Assembly (NCBI GenBank): GCA_018830465.1
Contig: JAHJSI010000031.1
Location: forward strand, 1-16,140
DNA length: 16,140 nt
DNA from: Patescibacteria group bacterium
GTDB lineage: Bacteria; Patescibacteriota; Patescibacteriia; UBA2169
Direction of reading: 5' to 3'
Under the pieces are notes generated by a model, which worked only from the letters and a program-made list of their open reading frames with translations, searched no databases and had not been told where the DNA came from. Shown piece after piece: positions 13,443 through 16,140 of the stretch. Position 1 is the stretch's first letter. Every line of letters starts with the position of its first letter. Position numbers and translations under genes: made by a program.

Positions 13443-15857
13443 TTATTCATCATCCGCAACCCCAAGTTTTTCCTTAACCTGCGCAATCTTTTCCTGAACA
13501 TCTTTGTTCCCAGGATTTAAGCGCAAAAGCTCTTCAAACTCATATAGAGAATCACTATACTGCTCAAGCCTAAAATACGTGATTCCAAGAGAATATCTTG
13601 CGTTTGAATGATTAGGCACTTCGCGCACTACTTGTATAAATTTTTCAGAGGCCTGGGAAAAGTTCGCGTCATTAAAATACAATCTTCCAACATGATACAT
13701 TATTTCAGGGCTCTTCTCTTCCCAAGGCTCTAATTCAGCAATCGCGGCAGCAATGCCATCTTCCTGCTCAATAATAAAGCTTAACTCCAGCCGCGCGGGC
13801 AAATACGAAGGCTCAATCTTTAAAGCTCTTTCAAGATATGACCGAGCTTCTGATTTTAAAAACGCAACAGAAATTTCATCAGATACTAAGCTGCTGTCAT
13901 ATTCCTGATAAAACTGGCTTAGCGCGACAGGGATATAAAGATAAAAAGGCATTTGATCTAAAATGTTCAAATATGTTTTTCTAGCCAGCTGAACAGATCC
14001 TTCCGCGTATTTTTCCAAAGAAATATACGCGTCAGCCGTGGCCCACAAAGCAAAAGGATCATGAGCCATATTTATTACATAACTTAATCTTTGAGTTGAG
14101 CGCTCTAAAATATCGCGCTGAACATTAAGCGGGGTTTCAGCAGACAAAAGATTTAATTCAGCTTGCGCTGTGTTGGCAAGAAACATGTTGTCGCGCGGAT
14201 TTGTCCGCGATGCTTTCTCCCACAAATCAAAGCTTTGTATTTCATCTTCCGCGCGCATGGCAGCGCGCGCGAAACTTTGAGAGCGCGCTGTTTGGATATA
14301 AAAATAAGAATACGAAATACAAGCAGTTAAAAACACAGCCAAAAAGACGATTGATGAAACATATAAATTGCCTGTTTTGCCGCAATTTATTTTTCTAAAT
14401 GCTTTTTCCGCGCCAATTGACTGAAGACAAGTAAAAATCCCGGCGAGAAACGCCAATATCCACCAAATAATTAATGACCATGCCGCGAATAATACGCTTA
14501 TGCAAACCATTATAAACGCGCAAAACACGATAACACCGAGATATGCTGACTCAGACATGCCAGTTGAGCCGCTATCTGGAAGCGCGCGCGTTTTATACGC
14601 CTGAATATTGTCTTTTAGAAATTTTATTCCGTGGATAAAAAATATTAAAACAAAAATTGTAAAAGCAAAAACTCCAAACAAACCATATTCAATATGGATC
14701 GCGCGAACGGCGGCGATAGGAATATGCCTGCTTAAAATAAAAGAATCGTCTTTTCTGGAATCAGATGCCTCTATATTCTCTTTGAAAATCTTTATAAAAG
14801 AATTAGACGGTCCAACGCCGAAAATTTTCTGTCTCGTGGAAATGCCAGAGTTTAAAATATTGTTTTGAGGAACAAAAAGTTCCTGAGTTTCATAAACAGC
14901 GCCAGTAAACATTTTTATAGGCAAAAAAAGAAGCAAAACAGACAATACCCATATTTGCAAAGGATAAGTAAAATTCTTCTGCCATAAATTTTTTGAATAT
15001 ATTATCTGGAAAATAAGCAGAGCTGAAATCCCGGCGATAGTGACAATCCATACATCTGTGCTATCCCACAAAAACAGCGCAAAAAGATGGGACGCGATAG
15101 CGAAAGACCATACAGCTTTAGCAATTCCTCTTTGTAGCATCGCGAATCCAGTTAATAAAAATACATTAACCGCGAAAACAACCAGCCAGGAATTGCTATA
15201 AACCCAAGAAAGAGAGCTTTTTTCATCAGATAAAAAATAAAAAACTATAACGTATAAAACAAGCAATGCGCTTCCAAGAAGATGCGCGACTAGCATCATT
15301 TTTGGAAATCCAGCATCAGCATCAATCTGCGCGCCTAGTTCTTCTTTGTCTGTCTCAATTCTTTTCAAAGATAAAGCTCTATGGTACGGAAAATTAACTA
15401 AAAACAGAATCCATAAAATTCCAAATATAATCAAAGGAGCGCTTACAGAAGCGTCAAAAGATCTTAGCCCAATGCTTCTAATCGCGTCATACCCAAAAAT
15501 AGCGCAGAGAGCCGCGGATGCAAGCAAAAGCAAGAGCCCAGTGTTTACAGAAAAGCGAATATATAAAAACTGCCCGACAAAAATAATACTATACAAAAAC
15601 CAAAGACTAAATATAATGCTAGAAGCCAAAACCAACAAAACAGACCTGTCCAGCCAAAAACTTTCAATTGAAAACGCGCCAGCGTCAAAACCAAAAATCC
15701 ACACAGGCATTAAAAATACCGCGACAAGAGAAAGCATTCTTATTATCGCGTAAATATTCTTCGCAAAATATCTCTTAATATGCGACTGATTTTGCTCTTC
15801 ATTTGGCTTGTAAATCCTTGTAAAAGGAGTGGACCCTTTTCGTATGTCTATTGCCAT
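13443..15857 (-). CDS. O-antigen ligase/polymerase-like polytopic membrane protein fused to C-terminal TPRs
   Basis: An 804-residue protein with about 12-14 hydrophobic segments (roughly 40-525) and a soluble C-terminus made of tetratricopeptide-like helical repeats (about 530-800). The clearest repeats are 717-750 (PEIMYHVGRLYFNDANFSQA) and 751-785 (SNARYSLGITYFRLEQYSDS). Between membrane segments, IFGVGPSNSFIKIF (345-358) and AIHIEYGLFGVFAF (386-399) resemble the long loop and following helix of Wzy/WaaL-type enzymes (G.GPG.F ... E.GL.G...F). The catalytic Arg/His pattern of known ligases is not clearly kept, so enzymatic activity is uncertain. Such ligase-TPR fusions are common in Patescibacteria and probably act on cell-surface polysaccharide or glycoprotein. 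Long internal loops are charged (about 160-185). The ATG at 15857 follows a 13-base tandem repeat and has no Shine-Dalgarno site. Confidence 0.75.
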   Translation of the reverse strand: MAIDIRKGSTPFTRIYKPNEEQNQSHIKRYFAKNIYAIIRMLSLVAVFLMPVWIFGFDAGAFSIESFWLDRSVLLVLASSIIFSLWFLYSIIFVGQFLYIRFSVNTGLLLLLASAALCAIFGYDAIRSIGLRSFDASVSAPLIIFGILWILFLVNFPYHRALSLKRIETDKEELGAQIDADAGFPKMMLVAHLLGSALLVLYVIVFYFLSDEKSSLSWVYSNSWLVVFAVNVFLLTGFAMLQRGIAKAVWSFAIASHLFALFLWDSTDVWIVTIAGISALLIFQIIYSKNLWQKNFTYPLQIWVLSVLLLFLPIKMFTGAVYETQELFVPQNNILNSGISTRQKIFGVGPSNSFIKIFKENIEASDSRKDDSFILSRHIPIAAVRAIHIEYGLFGVFAFTIFVLIFFIHGIKFLKDNIQAYKTRALPDSGSTGMSESAYLGVIVFCAFIMVCISVLFAAWSLIIWWILAFLAGIFTCLQSIGAEKAFRKINCGKTGNLYVSSIVFLAVFLTACISYSYFYIQTARSQSFARAAMRAEDEIQSFDLWEKASRTNPRDNMFLANTAQAELNLLSAETPLNVQRDILERSTQRLSYVINMAHDPFALWATADAYISLEKYAEGSVQLARKTYLNILDQMPFYLYIPVALSQFYQEYDSSLVSDEISVAFLKSEARSYLERALKIEPSYLPARLELSFIIEQEDGIAAAIAELEPWEEKSPEIMYHVGRLYFNDANFSQASEKFIQVVREVPNHSNARYSLGITYFRLEQYSDSLYEFEELLRLNPGNKDVQEKIAQVKEKLGVADDE

Positions 15858-15861
15858 AACT

Positions 15862-15887
15862 CAAAAGTATCTTTCAAGAGTATCTTT
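15862..15887. repeat. 13-bp tandem repeat just upstream of the membrane/TPR gene
   Basis: CAAAAGTATCTTT (15862-15874) and CAAGAGTATCTTT (15875-15887) are adjacent copies differing at one base. Read on the minus strand each contains AAAGATACT, a possible -10-like element, but no -35 box is found at the right spacing. It ends five bases from the start codon of the 804-residue protein. Confidence 0.6.
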
Positions 15888-15890
15888 CTG

Positions 15891-15924
15891 GCCCGCCAGC
15901 AATGCTGAGCATAGCTCTGCGGGC
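15891..15924. repeat. Nested GC-rich palindrome upstream of the membrane/TPR gene
   Basis: Outer arms GCCCGC (15891-15896) and GCGGGC (15919-15924) enclose a perfect inner hairpin, ATGCT-G-AGCAT (15902-15912). It fills most of the 76-base gap between two genes. On the minus strand the element is not followed by a T-run. It has the same outer-arm-plus-inner-hairpin plan as the elements at 8567, 10532 and 13383. Confidence 0.75.
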
Positions 15925-15933
15925 TGGTGTATT

Positions 15934-16140
15934 TTATTGTCCTGATTTGTAATTATCAATAGCCTGAACCACGTTTGAATCATCTTTCAAATCTTCTACA
16001 AATAACACATGGTCTCGATTGATGAACATGCTGTCAGTTGGGCCGTGCAATTCATTGCCTAGTTTAACTAAAGACAATTCGCCTTGTTGGTCTGTTGCTT
16101 GCTGCTGGCCTTCTTCTGTCTGCTGCAATGGGCGCGTTAC
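15934..16140 (-). CDS. C-terminal end of an unrecognised protein, continuing beyond the right edge
   Basis: The frame is open from the window edge to the TAA at 15934, giving about 68 residues. It begins with a Gln/Thr/Glu-rich, probably disordered stretch (QQTEEGQQQATDQQGE), followed by a more ordered tail containing LVKLGNELHGPTDSMFI and DHVLFVEDLKDDSNVVQAID. The TTG at 16128 is not needed as a start, because four further codons upstream are open and the real start is likely outside the window. I do not recognise the family. It is co-directional with the membrane/TPR gene, 76 bases upstream of it. Confidence 0.55.
   Translation of the reverse strand, partial: VTRPLQQTEEGQQQATDQQGELSLVKLGNELHGPTDSMFINRDHVLFVEDLKDDSNVVQAIDNYKSGQ

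Noticed and set aside
15862..15887. Tandem 13-mers as the start of a CRISPR-like array
   Set aside because: Only two adjacent copies without spacers, and no cas genes in the window.

Overview
The window looks like a piece of a Candidate Phyla Radiation (Patescibacteria, probably Parcubacteria-type) chromosome. The reasons are the AT-rich sequence, tight packing with all recognisable genes on the minus strand, almost no Shine-Dalgarno sequences, a eukaryote-like (type 2) IleRS, an AI-2E-family permease next to an M16 peptidase and a class II GlyRS, an O-antigen-ligase-like protein fused to TPRs, and short GC-rich palindromic repeats inserted even inside proteins. The exact lineage cannot be fixed from the sequence alone. 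TGA is used as a normal stop, so this is not an SR1/Gracilibacteria-type code.

Layout, read in the direction of transcription (right to left). The C-terminal end of an unrecognised protein (15934-16140) is followed by a nested palindrome and the 804-residue polytopic membrane/TPR protein (13443-15857). A non-coding gap with a second nested palindrome and a probable terminator (13246-13442) leads to a GC-richer two-gene unit: an AAA_14/DUF4143 ATPase and a 74-residue zinc ribbon (11521-13245). Next comes a decayed stretch holding a 5' fragment of a PD-(D/E)XK-nuclease-like gene joined to a 3' fragment resembling a RelE-type toxin (11076-11429). Then ileS (8059-10968) starts from a near-consensus promoter lying directly on its ATG. 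After an intergenic segment with a nested palindrome and an 18-bp hairpin come recO and a single-pass surface protein (ATGA overlap), tgt, glyS, an M16 metallopeptidase, an AI-2E-family permease, and rsmI, which runs off the left edge.

Functionally the left 11 kb is a housekeeping block: tRNA charging (GlyRS, IleRS), tRNA and rRNA modification (Tgt, RsmI), recombinational repair (RecO), proteolysis and envelope proteins. The right 5 kb is accessory: an envelope polysaccharide-type protein, a probably acquired ATPase, and gene debris.

The most notable signals are: (1) three promoters (before ileS, glyS and the AI-2E gene) with a 17-bp spacer whose -10 lies 6-9 bases before ATG, implying leaderless mRNAs; (2) short repeats inserted in frame inside ileS (twice) and apparently tgt; (3) a Tgt that has lost all three cysteines of its zinc site; (4) several GC-rich nested palindromes that look like one family; (5) the fused gene remnants. 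I found no CRISPR array, tRNA, rRNA, insertion sequence or complete new defence system.
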